Positions 19,663 through 27,801 are shown, numbered from the stretch's first letter. The stretch: 64,000 nucleotides of DNA from Actinomadura parmotrematis (GCF_019458805.1 NZ_JAIBOA010000009.1:124001-188000); one strand, 5' to 3'. The notes: generated from the sequence alone by a model not told the origin. Program-made: numbers and translations.

Positions 19663-20817
19663 CTAGGCCGGCTGGTGCGGGCGCGGGGCTCCGCGCTCCT
19701 GCGCGGCCAGGGCGCGCCGGGCGGAGATCCGGGGCGCGGCGATCATCGCGAAGAGCCCGGCGACGGCCACCAGCCCGGTGACCGAGAGCACCAGCCATTG
19801 GTTCTTCACGCGCGCCAGGGAAACGACTCCGGCGGCCAGCAGGCCGACCCAGAAATACATGATGAGAACGGCCCGGCGCACCGAGTGGCCCAATTCCAGC
19901 AGCCGGTGGTGCAAATGCAGCTTGTCGGGCGCGAACGGCGACAGGCCCTGGTTGGTGCGCCGCCAGATGGCGAGCAGCATGTCGGTGAACGGCACCGCCG
20001 CGACCGCCGGTACCAGCAGCAACGGCAGCCAGAGCGGGAACAGCTTGTAGGTGCTGAGCGCGTTCGGGTCGAACTGGCCGGTGAGCATGATGGTGGACGC
20101 GCTCAGCAGCAGGCCGATGAGCATCGACCCGGTGTCGCCCATGAAGATGCGCGCCGGGTTGAAATTGTGCGGCAGGAATCCGGCGCACATTCCGACCAGG
20201 ACCGCCGCGGCGAGCGTCGCGCCGCTCAGCGTCGTGAAACCGTAGGACTTCGACAGCAGATAGGCGTAGAAGAACAGCGCCGAGGCGGCGATGCCGACGA
20301 CCCCGGCGGCGAGCCCGTCCAGCCCGTCGATGAAGTTCACCGCGTTGATGGTGGCGACCACGATCAGCACCGTCAGCGGGACGCCGTAGGTCGGCGGCAG
20401 CACCAGCGTCGTGCCGTCGAACAGCGGGACCTGGTAGAGCTGGATGCCCTGCATGATGAAGATGCCGGCCGCCGCGACCTGCCCCGCGAACTTGGTGAGC
20501 GGGTCGATCTCCCAGCGGTCGTCGGCGATGCCGACGAGCACGATCAGGCCGCCGGACAGCAGCAGCGCCTTGCCGACGCCGACGTCGCTCGTCGCGAGGA
20601 CCTTCTTCATCTCCGGCAGGCCGGTGGCGACCACCAGCGCCGCGACCATCCCGCCGAACATCGCGAGGCCGCCGAGGCGCGGCGTCGGGATGGTGTGCAC
20701 GTCGCGCTCGCGCGGCGCGGCCTGCGCGCCGAACCAGACCGCGAACGCCCGGACGGCCGGGGTGAGCAGGTAGGTGACGAGCGCGGCGACCAGGATCGTG
20801 AGCAGGTACTCGCGCAC
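19663..20817 (-). CDS. wecA: MraY/WecA-family polyprenyl-phosphate sugar-1-phosphate transferase
   Basis: A 384-residue protein with about eleven membrane helices. Family motifs are in place: PTPRLGGLAMFGG, GIADDRWEIDPL with the catalytic Asp pair, INAVNFIDGLDGLAAG, the HNFNPARIFMGDTGSM metal site, and KLHLHHRLLELGHS near the end. It transfers a HexNAc-1-phosphate from UDP to undecaprenyl or decaprenyl phosphate, the first step of arabinogalactan linker or teichoic acid synthesis. The GTG at 20817 has GGGAGG 7 nt upstream; open frame further upstream lacks family similarity. It lies upstream of atpI, as in many actinomycetes. Confidence 0.92.
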   Translation of the reverse strand: MREYLLTILVAALVTYLLTPAVRAFAVWFGAQAAPRERDVHTIPTPRLGGLAMFGGMVAALVVATGLPEMKKVLATSDVGVGKALLLSGGLIVLVGIADDRWEIDPLTKFAGQVAAAGIFIMQGIQLYQVPLFDGTTLVLPPTYGVPLTVLIVVATINAVNFIDGLDGLAAGVVGIAASALFFYAYLLSKSYGFTTLSGATLAAAVLVGMCAGFLPHNFNPARIFMGDTGSMLIGLLLSASTIMLTGQFDPNALSTYKLFPLWLPLLLVPAVAAVPFTDMLLAIWRRTNQGLSPFAPDKLHLHHRLLELGHSVRRAVLIMYFWVGLLAAGVVSLARVKNQWLVLSVTGLVAVAGLFAMIAAPRISARRALAAQERGAPRPHQPA

Positions 20818-21090
20818 TCCCCGTGCCTCCCTCGCTGGATCCGCCCGCACCGCGGCCCCGGCGGGGACCTGTCCGAGATGGGACGCGGGACCGGGCCGAA
20901 ATGTTCGCCCGGCGGTGTTGCGCCCAACTCTATTCCTCCCGCGGAGCGGCCGTCGCGCCATCGGCCCCCGGGGCGAGCGGGGACGCCGCCGCACACCGCG
21001 CGAGGACGGGCCGCGCCCGGCCTCCCCCGCGCACCGTATGGCCACCGTAACGAATCGACCACGCTGCGTATTTTCTCGGCGCGCGGCGTT

Positions 21091-21096
21091 TAGGCT
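21091..21096 (+). promoter_or_regulatory. -10 element of a leaderless lipoprotein transcript
   Basis: TAGGCT lies 6 nt before the GTG at 21103, with no Shine-Dalgarno sequence between, the spacing of a leaderless mRNA. It is in the 285-nt gap divergent from wecA; nothing else is recognised in that gap. Confidence 0.6.
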
Positions 21097-21102
21097 ACGC
21101 GG

Positions 21103-21582
21103 GTGTCCATCATCGGGCGCGGCCTGCTCGGGGGGACGCTGGTGGCCGCGCTGCTCACCGGCTGCGCGCGCGGCCCCGTCCTGTCGGAGTCGGTCTACCG
21201 GCTGCGCACCGACGCCACCCTGATGCTCACCGGCGGCGCCAGCCAGCTCGGCGAGCCCGGCGTCCGGCTCCCGCCCGTCACCGAGACCGTCAGCCGCTGC
21301 CCGAACGGCGAGGCGCGCCGCTCGCTGCGCGGCGAGGTCCCGCTCCGGCCGGCCGGCTCGCCCGCCCTGCTGGTCGTGCAGGCCACCGACGTCACCCTCG
21401 ACATCATGAACGGGCGCGGCTACCGGCTGGCCGCGCCGCCCGAGGGCCAGGCCCGCCGCCGGGACTTCACCCTCACCCGCGACAGCCCCGCCCTCACCTT
21501 CGTCGTGCGGCTCCGCAGCGGCGGGCGGCACCCGATGCTGACCCTCGACGGCAGCACCCCGTGCCTCCCGGTGGACGGCTGA
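21103..21582 (+). CDS. Small lipoprotein of unknown function
   Basis: A 159-residue protein with a lipoprotein signal peptide (hydrophobic GLLGGTLVAALLTGC, lipidated Cys at residue 21). The mature part is mainly beta (TDATLMLTGG, PALLVVQATDVTLDIM, PALTFVVRLRSGG) with two further cysteines (SRC and TPC) that could form a disulfide. No family is recognised. The start is set by the leaderless -10 just upstream. Confidence 0.75.
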   Translation: MSIIGRGLLGGTLVAALLTGCARGPVLSESVYRLRTDATLMLTGGASQLGEPGVRLPPVTETVSRCPNGEARRSLRGEVPLRPAGSPALLVVQATDVTLDIMNGRGYRLAAPPEGQARRRDFTLTRDSPALTFVVRLRSGGRHPMLTLDGSTPCLPVDG

Positions 21583-21738
21583 GCCGCCCGCGGTCCGTCA
21601 CCGTACGTCGTCGAAGGGTCCACGGAGAGCACGAACGGTGACCGTTCTCGGACCCTTGGACGGAAATCACACCATCCGTGTCACCGGCCACTGCTACGTT
21701 GTCCGGGCAATTCGGGCACATAGCAATAAGGAGAACCT

Positions 21739-22197
21739 GTGCGGCGCATCGCCACCCTGGCCGTCACCACCGGCCTCGCCGTTTCCTGCATGGGCGTGCT
21801 CGCCACGTCCGCGGATGCCGCGACCGGTACCTGGAAGACCAAGAACGGCTACAGCTCGGTGTACGCGAGCGGCAAGTACAGCCGCTCCGCCTCCAAGGTC
21901 ACCGTCACCGGCTCGATCTACGACCAGAAGAAGAACGGCTACGCCCCCGGCGTGCAGTTCATGGCCCGCGAGAAGGGCAAGAAGGACCACTACTCCTCGG
22001 TCATCGTGCTGGTGCAGTACGTGAACGGCGTCAAGCGCTACTACGACGCCAACTCCGGCGGCGGCTACGTCGGCACCCTGTTCACCTCCACCAACACCGA
22101 CCGCCTGTACGTCCGCGAGTGCGGCTACAACATCAAGACCAAGAAGGCCGCCTGCGGCAGCAAGAGCGACTGGAAGCGCATCTACAAGGTCCGCTAG
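21739..22197 (+). CDS. Small secreted Tyr/Lys/Ser-rich protein
   Basis: A 152-residue protein from a GTG (21739) with AAGGAG 6 nt upstream. A Sec signal peptide (RRIATLAVTTGLAVSCMGVL, cut near SADAA) precedes about 123 mature residues rich in Tyr, Lys, Ser and Gly (GYSSVYASGKYSRS, DANSGGGYVGTLF), with a Cys pair near the C-terminus (VRECGYNI, AACGSK). The pattern suggests a small beta-sandwich exported protein. Homologous small secreted proteins of unknown role are frequent in actinomycetes. A strong terminator follows, so it is monocistronic. Confidence 0.8.
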   Translation: MRRIATLAVTTGLAVSCMGVLATSADAATGTWKTKNGYSSVYASGKYSRSASKVTVTGSIYDQKKNGYAPGVQFMAREKGKKDHYSSVIVLVQYVNGVKRYYDANSGGGYVGTLFTSTNTDRLYVRECGYNIKTKKAACGSKSDWKRIYKVR

Positions 22198-22222
22198 ACC
22201 CCCCGCGCTCCCCAAAAGCGAA

Positions 22223-22252
22223 GAGGCCCCGCCGGTGCACCGGCGGGGCCTC
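22223..22252 (+). terminator. Intrinsic terminator after the secreted protein gene
   Basis: A 30-nt perfect inverted repeat (arm GAGGCCCCGCCGGTG) lies 26 nt after the stop and ends in TCTCCCCTTCTCCC. Being symmetrical it could act on both strands. Confidence 0.75.
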
Positions 22253-22272
22253 TCCCCTTCTCCCGGGCCGCC

Positions 22273-22300
22273 CCGTCCTCCACCCGGGGGTGGAGGACGG
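22273..22300. promoter_or_regulatory. 28-nt hairpin/palindrome, candidate operator
   Basis: CCGTCCTCCACCC (22273–22285) and GGGTGGAGGACGG (22288–22300) form a perfect 13-bp dyad with two central G. It lies just after the terminator and 77 nt before the next gene, with no T-tract. A dyad of this length is typical of NarL/LuxR-type regulator targets, and such a regulator is encoded nearby (22657–23316). Confidence 0.45.
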
Positions 22301-22376
22301 CACCACCGGCGGGCGGGCCCCGGGTCCGTCCCCCGGCAGGACGCCCCCGGCGGAGCCGCACCGCTTCACTGGAGGC

Positions 22377-22649
22377 ATGCCGAACGACGAGCCCGCTCCC
22401 GACGAGCCCGGTGACGCCTGGTGGCTGGCGCCCGCGCTCATCACCCTGGCCGCCAGGGGCGCGCACGCCGCCCTCGACGACGGCGGCTGGGGCGTCGCCG
22501 CCCGGTCCCTGCTGGTGCTGGCCGCGCTGTCGGTCCCGGTGGCCGCGGCGCTCGCCGTCCGCCGCCGCGCCTACGAGACGCTGGTGATGATGGGCCTCGG
22601 GCTCGTCCTCCTCGCCGCCCTGGCCTACGCCCGAGGCGACCTCCCCTGA
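22377..22649 (+). CDS. Small membrane protein, 90 residues
   Basis: An acidic N-terminus (MPNDEPAPDEPGDAWW) is followed by three hydrophobic segments (about 17–31, 43–61 and 69–85), the second and third separated by the basic RRRAYE turn. No family is recognised. The GGAGG before the ATG at 22377 is only 1 nt away, too close for a normal ribosome-binding site, so translation may be leaderless. It converges with the response regulator gene 7 nt downstream. A hairpin operator lies upstream. Confidence 0.6.
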   Translation: MPNDEPAPDEPGDAWWLAPALITLAARGAHAALDDGGWGVAARSLLVLAALSVPVAAALAVRRRAYETLVMMGLGLVLLAALAYARGDLP

Positions 22650-22656
22650 CCGGCGG

Positions 22657-23316
22657 TCAGCCGGGGCGGACCAGGCCGGTGTCGTAGGCGAGGATCGTCG
22701 CCTGCACGCGGTCGCGCAGGCCCAGCTTCGCGAACACGCTGTTGACGTGCGTCTTCACCGTCGCGGCGCCGATGCCGAGGGCGGCCGCCGCCTCCCCGTT
22801 GGTCAGCCCGCGCGCCACCAGGACCAGCACCTCGCGCTCGCGCGCGGTGAGCGGGGCGAGTCGCTCGTCGTCGGCTGGCGGAGGCAGCACGTCGCCGCGG
22901 GCGAACGCCTCCACCAGGCGGCGCGTCACCTCCGGCGCGAGCAGCGCCTCCCCCGCCGCCACCGTCCGGATGGCCTGGACGAGCTCCTCGGGGTCGCAGT
23001 CCTTCAGCAGGAACCCCGACGCCCCCGCGCGCAGCGCACCGTAGACGTACTCGTCGCGGTGGAAGGTGGTGAGCACCAGCACCCGCCCGGCGAAGCCGCC
23101 GGCGGTGAGGCGGCGGGTCGCCGCGAGGCCGTCCGCGCCGGGCATCCGGATGTCCATCACCACCACGTCGGGCGCCGTCTCGCCGGCCAGGCGCACCGCC
23201 TCCGCGCCGTCGCCGGCCGCGCCGACCACCGCCATGTCGGGCTCGGCCGCGATGATCGCGGTGAAGCCCGCCCGCACGACGCGCTGGTCGTCGGCCACCA
23301 GGACCCGGATCGTCAT
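22657..23316 (-). CDS. NarL/LuxR-type response regulator
   Basis: A 219-residue protein: receiver domain (residues 1–120) with phospho-acceptor Asp55 in VVVMDIRMPGADG, acidic pair VADD (7–10) and the KDCDPEE switch Lys; then a LuxR-type helix-turn-helix (LTAREREVLVLVARGLTNGE ... VKTHVNSVFAKLGLRDR). Its ATG overlaps the stop of the sensor kinase gene as ATGA, so the pair is one two-component system. The nearby 28-nt palindrome is a possible target. Confidence 0.93.
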   Translation of the reverse strand: MTIRVLVADDQRVVRAGFTAIIAAEPDMAVVGAAGDGAEAVRLAGETAPDVVVMDIRMPGADGLAATRRLTAGGFAGRVLVLTTFHRDEYVYGALRAGASGFLLKDCDPEELVQAIRTVAAGEALLAPEVTRRLVEAFARGDVLPPPADDERLAPLTAREREVLVLVARGLTNGEAAAALGIGAATVKTHVNSVFAKLGLRDRVQATILAYDTGLVRPG

Positions 23317-25202
23317 CGCCGCTCCTCCGCTGCGGTCTCCAGCGCGTCCAGCACCGTGCGGACGTCCGCGAGCGCGGCGCGCGCGTCCGCGCGGATCCGC
23401 TCCAGCGCCGCGCCCGCTCCGGCGGCGGGTCCGGCGAGCGCGGCCTCGGCGTCCCCGACGAGCCTCGCGGTGCGCTCCAGGACGCCGCCGCGCACCGCCA
23501 CCGCCACGCGCCGCCGTTCGGCCAGCACCGCCTCCCCCGCGCGGACCGCCACCGTCTCCAGCGCGTCGCGCTCCCAACCCGCGCCGCGCTGTGCCGCTAC
23601 CCGCCCCGCCGCCCAGCAGGCGAGCAGCGGCGGCACCGCGAACGCGCCGCCGATGGCGAAGCCGTACAGCAGCAGGCCCGCGAGTTCCGCAGGACCGCGC
23701 GCGGCCGTCGCGGGATCGGCCTGCAGCGCGGCGGCGAGCAGCGCCCCGGCCGGTGAAGCAGCGACGATCGCGCCCGGCGGGCGGGCGAGCGGGCCGCGCC
23801 CGTAGGCGGCGGCGGAGTAGACGGCGACCATCGTCACCGGGAACGCGGCCGCGTACAGCAGGAGCGCGGCGTCCGTGCTGCCTGCGGCGATCGCCGCGGG
23901 CACGTCCAGGACGGTCAGCAGGACGAGAACGGCCACGGGTGCCCGGCGGCGCCACCACAGCAGCGCGGCGCGCGGTACCGCCACGGCGGCGGCCGGCGGC
24001 AGCGCGCAGAGCACGACCGGCGCGGCGGCGAGCAGGTGCCCACGGTCCGGGACGCGGCGCCGCGCGGTCGGCAGCACCGCCGTGACGCGCCAGCCGTCCG
24101 GCGGCACCGGGCCCGCCTCCAGCGTCCCGCCGAGGGCCGCCGCGCGCTCGCGCATCCCGGCGATCCCGCGCCCGGCGCCGAGCGCGGGCACGGCGGTGCC
24201 GCCGGAAGCCGCCGGGCTGGTGACGCGGGCGCCCACCTCGCCCGGCCGGTAGTCGATCCCGATGCGCACCTCTCCGGCGCATCCGTAGCGCATCGCGTTG
24301 GTGAGGGCCTCCTGGACGATGCGGAACATCGCGGCGGTCGCCTCCGGCGGCAACCGCCGGACGCGTCCCGCCACCCGCAGCGTCACCGGGACGCCGAGCC
24401 GCGCCAGCCCGTCGCCGAGCGCCTCCAGCAGAGCCGGCAGGTCGCCGCCGGGCGGGGGCTCGCCGGCCTGGCGTTCCAAGGCGCGCAACGCTTCGCGTCC
24501 GGTGTCGGCGGCCGTGCGCAGCGCCTCGCGGGCGAGGTCGGGATCCCCCAGGCGGACGGCGGCCGAGGCGTGTACGACGACGGCGCTGAGATGGTGCCCG
24601 GCCACGTCGTGCAGGTCGCGGGCGAGGCGCTCGCGCTCGGCCGCGGCGGCGGCGCGGCGCTCGCGGGCGGCGTCCGCCAGCCGTCCGGCGAGCGCCCGGC
24701 GCGCCGCCCGGCGCCGCTGCCGCGCCGCGCCGAGGGCGACCGCCGACGCGTTCAGCAGGAAGGACGCCGCCTCTTCCAGCAGGTCGACCGGCCCGCCGGA
24801 GGACAGGGCGCGGGCCGCCGCGCCCGCCGCCGTCACCGCCAGCAGCCCGGTGACGGCGCACCTCGGGCCGCGCCAGGCCGCCAGCGAGTACAGGGCCACC
24901 GGGACGGGCGCCCCGCCGGCCGGCGTGTCCGCCGCGAGCCGGGGCGCGGCCAGCGCCAGACCCGCGTCACTGATGAGCGCGACCGCCGCCAGCACGGGGA
25001 CGGGCGCGATACGGCGTCCCACCAGCGCCAGCGCCGACAGCGCGACGGCGGCCACCGCGACGGCCCAGCCGGCCCGGCCGAGCGGACGCCCCGCCGCGTC
25101 GGCGACCGCCCAGGTGCCGGCGAGCTGCGCGGCCGCCAGGCACACCGGCACGGCCGCGTCCGGCACGGCGGGCCACCGCCCGACAGCCTCCCCGGAGCAC
25201 AC
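23313..25202 (-). CDS. Sensor histidine kinase with a second, degenerate sensor module
   Basis: A 629-residue protein, far longer than the usual 380–440. Residues 20–160 are membrane helices; HisKA_3 has ERLARDLHDVAGHH with phospho-acceptor His198; the HATPase has the N-box QEALTNAMRYG (Asn302) and G-box GAGRGIAGM (342–350). After a complete kinase (about 380) the chain continues with a second set of membrane helices (390–535) and a second dimerisation-like helix region (AERRRVAVAVRGGVLERTARL) in which the RDLHD phospho-site is missing and no second ATPase follows. It looks like a tandem duplication whose second half has lost catalysis and may act as an input or dimerisation module. The start at 25202 is uncertain. 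Confidence 0.88.
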   Translation of the reverse strand: MCSGEAVGRWPAVPDAAVPVCLAAAQLAGTWAVADAAGRPLGRAGWAVAVAAVALSALALVGRRIAPVPVLAAVALISDAGLALAAPRLAADTPAGGAPVPVALYSLAAWRGPRCAVTGLLAVTAAGAAARALSSGGPVDLLEEAASFLLNASAVALGAARQRRRAARRALAGRLADAARERRAAAAAERERLARDLHDVAGHHLSAVVVHASAAVRLGDPDLAREALRTAADTGREALRALERQAGEPPPGGDLPALLEALGDGLARLGVPVTLRVAGRVRRLPPEATAAMFRIVQEALTNAMRYGCAGEVRIGIDYRPGEVGARVTSPAASGGTAVPALGAGRGIAGMRERAAALGGTLEAGPVPPDGWRVTAVLPTARRRVPDRGHLLAAAPVVLCALPPAAAVAVPRAALLWWRRRAPVAVLVLLTVLDVPAAIAAGSTDAALLLYAAAFPVTMVAVYSAAAYGRGPLARPPGAIVAASPAGALLAAALQADPATAARGPAELAGLLLYGFAIGGAFAVPPLLACWAAGRVAAQRGAGWERDALETVAVRAGEAVLAERRRVAVAVRGGVLERTARLVGDAEAALAGPAAGAGAALERIRADARAALADVRTVLDALETAAEERR

Positions 25203-25289
25203 GGTCGGATCGTACCGACCCGCGCCGGAACCGTCAGGCGGGAGACGCCGAGCGTCTCCCCGGCGGCGGTGCGCGCCCCCGTCCCCGTA

Positions 25290-25790
25290 CTAGGCGCCCG
25301 GACAGGACGCCGGGCGCGCCGAGGTGGTGAGGCATGGCCCGGCGGGGTCGAGCACCGGCCGCAGCCGCTGCCAGACACGCTCCTGGCAGCCGTCGGTCCG
25401 CGCTACCCGCAGCGCCACCCGCCGTCCCCGCCAGGTCCCGGTGACGGTGGCCCGCTGCGGTCCGGCGACCACCTGGGTGCAGGCGGTACCGCGTCCCGGC
25501 CCGGCGAAGGGCGCGGGCAGCGCGCGCAGGCTGCTGCAGGCGGCCGCCGGGTCGGTGTGGAACCCGGTGTCTCGCCGACCGCAGTCCAGGGTCCAGCGGA
25601 CTCGCGGCAGGCCGGGGCGGAGGTGATCGACGGTGATGTCCAGGCGGCCGGCGGCGCGCGGGGCCGCCGCGAGGACGGGCGCGGCCGCGGCGGCTCGGCC
25701 GGCGGCGGTGGCGGGGGCCGGGTCGGGGACGGCGACCGACCCGGCGGCGACGAGCAGCGGGACCAGGGCCAGGCGGCGGGCGGTGGACAT
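25290..25790 (-). CDS. SSI-like secreted protease inhibitor
   Basis: A 166-residue protein with a signal peptide (MSTARRLALVPLLVAAGSVA). The mature part matches the Streptomyces subtilisin inhibitor family: WTLDCGRRDTGFHTDPAAAC followed by ALPAPF and CTQVVAGPQRATVTGTWRG, with four cysteines in the order of the two SSI disulfides. The usual reactive-site Cys–Pro–Met stretch is not clear, so target specificity cannot be read. It follows a winged-helix regulator by 4 nt, and this genome stretch also secretes two M28 peptidases. Those are metallo-enzymes, not the serine proteases SSI normally blocks. Confidence 0.75.
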   Translation of the reverse strand: MSTARRLALVPLLVAAGSVAVPDPAPATAAGRAAAAAPVLAAAPRAAGRLDITVDHLRPGLPRVRWTLDCGRRDTGFHTDPAAACSSLRALPAPFAGPGRGTACTQVVAGPQRATVTGTWRGRRVALRVARTDGCQERVWQRLRPVLDPAGPCLTTSARPASCPGA

Positions 25791-25794
25791 GCGA

Positions 25795-26151
25795 TCAGCT
25801 CTCCTCGTTCCGTGAGCGCCGGTAGGCGCGCAGCAGGCTGCCCAGCGCGGACATCTCGGCCTGGAGGGCGTCCCGGCCGGACCGCGTGATGTTGACCCAG
25901 GTACGCGGGCGGCGGCCCGCGTACCCCTTGCTGATCTCGACGAGCCCGCCCTCGGCGAGCACCGCCAGGTGCCGCGACAGGTTCCCGGCGGTGAGGCCGA
26001 GTGCCTCGCGCAGGAAGGAGAACTCCACGTCCCGCGCCTCGGCGGTGATGGTGAGGATGCCGAGCCGGTGCCGCTGGTGGACCGCGTCGTCCAGGGCGCC
26101 GATCGCGGTGCCGACGCGCGCCGGCTCGTCCCCACCGGGCCGCTCGCTCAC
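25795..26151 (-). CDS. HTH_34-type winged-helix transcriptional regulator
   Basis: A 118-residue protein: HRLGILTITAEARDVEFSFL leads into the recognition region LGLTAGNLSRHLAVLAEGGLVEISKGYAGRRPRTWVNITRSGRDAL, the winged-helix family in which the conserved GNLS(R)HL helix contacts DNA (motif quoted in parts: LTAGNLSRHL, GYAGRRPRTW). The GTG start at 26151 overlaps the stop of the upstream membrane-protein gene as GTGA, so the two are coupled and the membrane protein may modulate the regulator. The inverted repeat upstream of the operon is a likely autoregulatory site. Confidence 0.85.
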   Translation of the reverse strand: MSERPGGDEPARVGTAIGALDDAVHQRHRLGILTITAEARDVEFSFLREALGLTAGNLSRHLAVLAEGGLVEISKGYAGRRPRTWVNITRSGRDALQAEMSALGSLLRAYRRSRNEES

Positions 26152-26873
26152 CACCGCGCACCGCGCCGCTCCCGCACCAGCGCGGCCGCGCCGCCGGCCA
26201 GCAGCGCGAGCGACGGCGGCGCCACCGTGGCGGCCACTCCGAGCAGCCACGGATCGGAGGTCGCGGGCAGCCCGGCGTCGTACAGCAGGTTCTCCGGATG
26301 TGCGAGCAGCGCCACCGCCGACAGCAGCGCGAACGCCGCGACGGACGCGCCGAGCAGCCGGCTCCGCTCGGCGCGGGCGAGCACGGCGAGGCCGACCGTG
26401 AGCGCGGGCAGCACCAGCGAGGCGCGCGGCCAGTCCCACACTCGCTGCATCGTCACCGACCAGTGCGCGGCGACCGCGAGTGCCAGGACGGCGGCGAGCG
26501 CGGTGAGGCCGACGGCGATGAAGGCCCGGGTCGGCGTCGCCGCCCCGGCCCGGCGGGCGTGCCACCGGTACCACAGCGCGCTCGCGAGGTATCCGACGAC
26601 CGGTACCACCGCCCAGTACCGGCCGAGCGCGGCGCCGCCGTCCGGGCCGCCGCCGGCGAGTCCCGACAGGACGTCCCCGCCGCCCGCGGCGCCCGCGGGG
26701 CCGCCGCCGTGCCGGGCGGCCACCGCGGCCACCGGCAGCACGCCGGCCACCAAGGCGGCGAACACCAGGAGCGGGACGCCGAACGCCCGCCGCCGGGCGC
26801 GCGTCCGGCGGCGCAGCTCCCCGAGCTCCTCCAGCATCGCGGCGGCCTCGGCGCCGCGCTCGTCCTCGTTCAT
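26148..26873 (-). CDS. Polytopic membrane protein partnered with the winged-helix regulator
   Basis: A 241-residue protein. Residues 1–28 are a charged cytoplasmic coiled coil (EDERGAEAAAMLEELGELRR), then come about five or six membrane helices, the first at 30–50 (FGVPLLVFAALVAGVLPVAA) and the last ending in LALLAGGAAALV. The ATG at 26873 is chosen for the GGGAG upstream. Membrane protein plus HTH_34 regulator pairs are frequent in actinomycetes and probably sense a membrane signal; the signal is unknown. Confidence 0.75.
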   Translation of the reverse strand: MNEDERGAEAAAMLEELGELRRRTRARRRAFGVPLLVFAALVAGVLPVAAVAARHGGGPAGAAGGGDVLSGLAGGGPDGGAALGRYWAVVPVVGYLASALWYRWHARRAGAATPTRAFIAVGLTALAAVLALAVAAHWSVTMQRVWDWPRASLVLPALTVGLAVLARAERSRLLGASVAAFALLSAVALLAHPENLLYDAGLPATSDPWLLGVAATVAPPSLALLAGGAAALVRERRGARW

Positions 26874-26913
26874 CGGATGCTCCCGTCCTCGCCCTGCCTT
26901 AAGGTTTGCATCA

Positions 26914-26925
26914 CAAACTCGTTTG
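26914..26925 (-). promoter_or_regulatory. Inverted repeat upstream of the regulator operon, candidate operator
   Basis: CAAACTCGTTTG is a 12-nt inverted repeat (5-bp arms), embedded in two direct copies of GTTTGCA (26904–26910 and 26921–26927). It lies 41–52 nt upstream of the first start codon of the membrane protein–regulator–SSI operon in an unusually AT-rich patch. Autorepression by the winged-helix protein is inferred. Confidence 0.5.
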
Positions 26926-26972
26926 CACAAGAGAGAAGTCAGGATTCCCCGCCGAAGGACCCCAAGAACGGA

Positions 26973-27004
26973 AAAGGACCCTGGCCCGAGGGCCAGGGTC
27001 CTTT
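26973..27004 (-). terminator. Intrinsic terminator after sua5
   Basis: AAAGGACCCTGGCC (26973–26986) pairs with GGCCAGGGTCCTTT (26991–27004) around a 4-nt loop, 11 nt after the sua5 stop on the minus strand. The minus-strand transcript ends in a T-rich flank, and the stem separates the translation-gene operon from the regulator operon. Confidence 0.75.
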
Positions 27005-27014
27005 CACTCGTCCG

Positions 27015-27782
27015 CTACTCCTGCGGGCTGGTGTCCTTGCCGAGGTCCACCTTGGCGCCGGATGCCCCTGCGGCGGGGGGCTCGGGCCGCTCGGCGTCCG
27101 GGACCGCGTCCGGGACGGGGTCGCCGGCCGGGTCGTCCTCGTCGGTGAGGAGGACGCCGACGACGGCGCGGAGCTTGTCCTCGGGGACGGCGCCCGCGCG
27201 CAGCAGGCGCGGGATCGGACCGGTCAGGTCGATGATCGTGGAGGCGTCGCCGTGGCCGGCGGGGCCGCCGTCCAGGTACACCTGCACGGAGTCGCCGAGC
27301 ATCTCCTCGGCCTCGGCCGCGGTGCGCGCCGCCGGCCGGCCCGACAGGTTCGCGCTGCTGACGGCGAGCGGGCCGGTCTCCTTCAGCAGCTCCACGGCGA
27401 GCTCGTGCATCGGCATCCGGACCGCGACGGTGCCCTTGGTCTCCCCGAGGTCCCACAGCAGGTTCTGGTTGGCCCTGCAGACGATCGTGAGCGCCCCCGG
27501 CCAGAACTCGTCGATGAGGTCCTGCCCGTAGGTCCCGAGGTCCTCCACGAGCGCCGTGGCGGCGCGCACGGACCCCACGAGGACGGGCGGCGGCATGTCC
27601 CGGCCGCGCCCCTTGGCGTCCAGGAGCGCCGCCACCGCGGGCGGGGTGAAGGCGTCGGCGCCGACCCCGTACACGGTGTCGGTCGGCAGCACGATCAGCT
27701 CGCCGCGGCGCACCGCCGAGGCGGCCTCGGCGATGCCGCGGCTCCGCTCCATCGGGTCCGAGCAGTCGTAGCGTCGGCTCAC
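27015..27782 (-). CDS. L-threonylcarbamoyladenylate synthase (Sua5/TsaC)
   Basis: A 255-residue protein making threonylcarbamoyl-AMP from threonine, bicarbonate and ATP for t6A37 modification of tRNAs reading ANN codons. The YrdC-fold signatures are LPTDTVYGVGADA (32–44), a K-x-R-x-R-type segment (AKGRGRDMPPPVLV), and the SSANLSGRPAA nucleotide-binding loop. It ends in a Pro/Glu-rich tail without the full Sua5 C-domain, so TsaC-like with a tail. It is 19 nt after prmC in the prfA–prmC–sua5 operon. Confidence 0.93.
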   Translation of the reverse strand: MSRRYDCSDPMERSRGIAEAASAVRRGELIVLPTDTVYGVGADAFTPPAVAALLDAKGRGRDMPPPVLVGSVRAATALVEDLGTYGQDLIDEFWPGALTIVCRANQNLLWDLGETKGTVAVRMPMHELAVELLKETGPLAVSSANLSGRPAARTAAEAEEMLGDSVQVYLDGGPAGHGDASTIIDLTGPIPRLLRAGAVPEDKLRAVVGVLLTDEDDPAGDPVPDAVPDAERPEPPAAGASGAKVDLGKDTSPQE

Positions 27783-27801
27783 GGGAACGTCCTCCAGAGG
27801 G

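Noticed and set aside
20818..21531. Extension of wecA to a start near 21531
   Set aside because: The extra residues are low-complexity and antisense to a lipoprotein gene; the GTG at 20817 has a ribosome-binding site and matches the family start.
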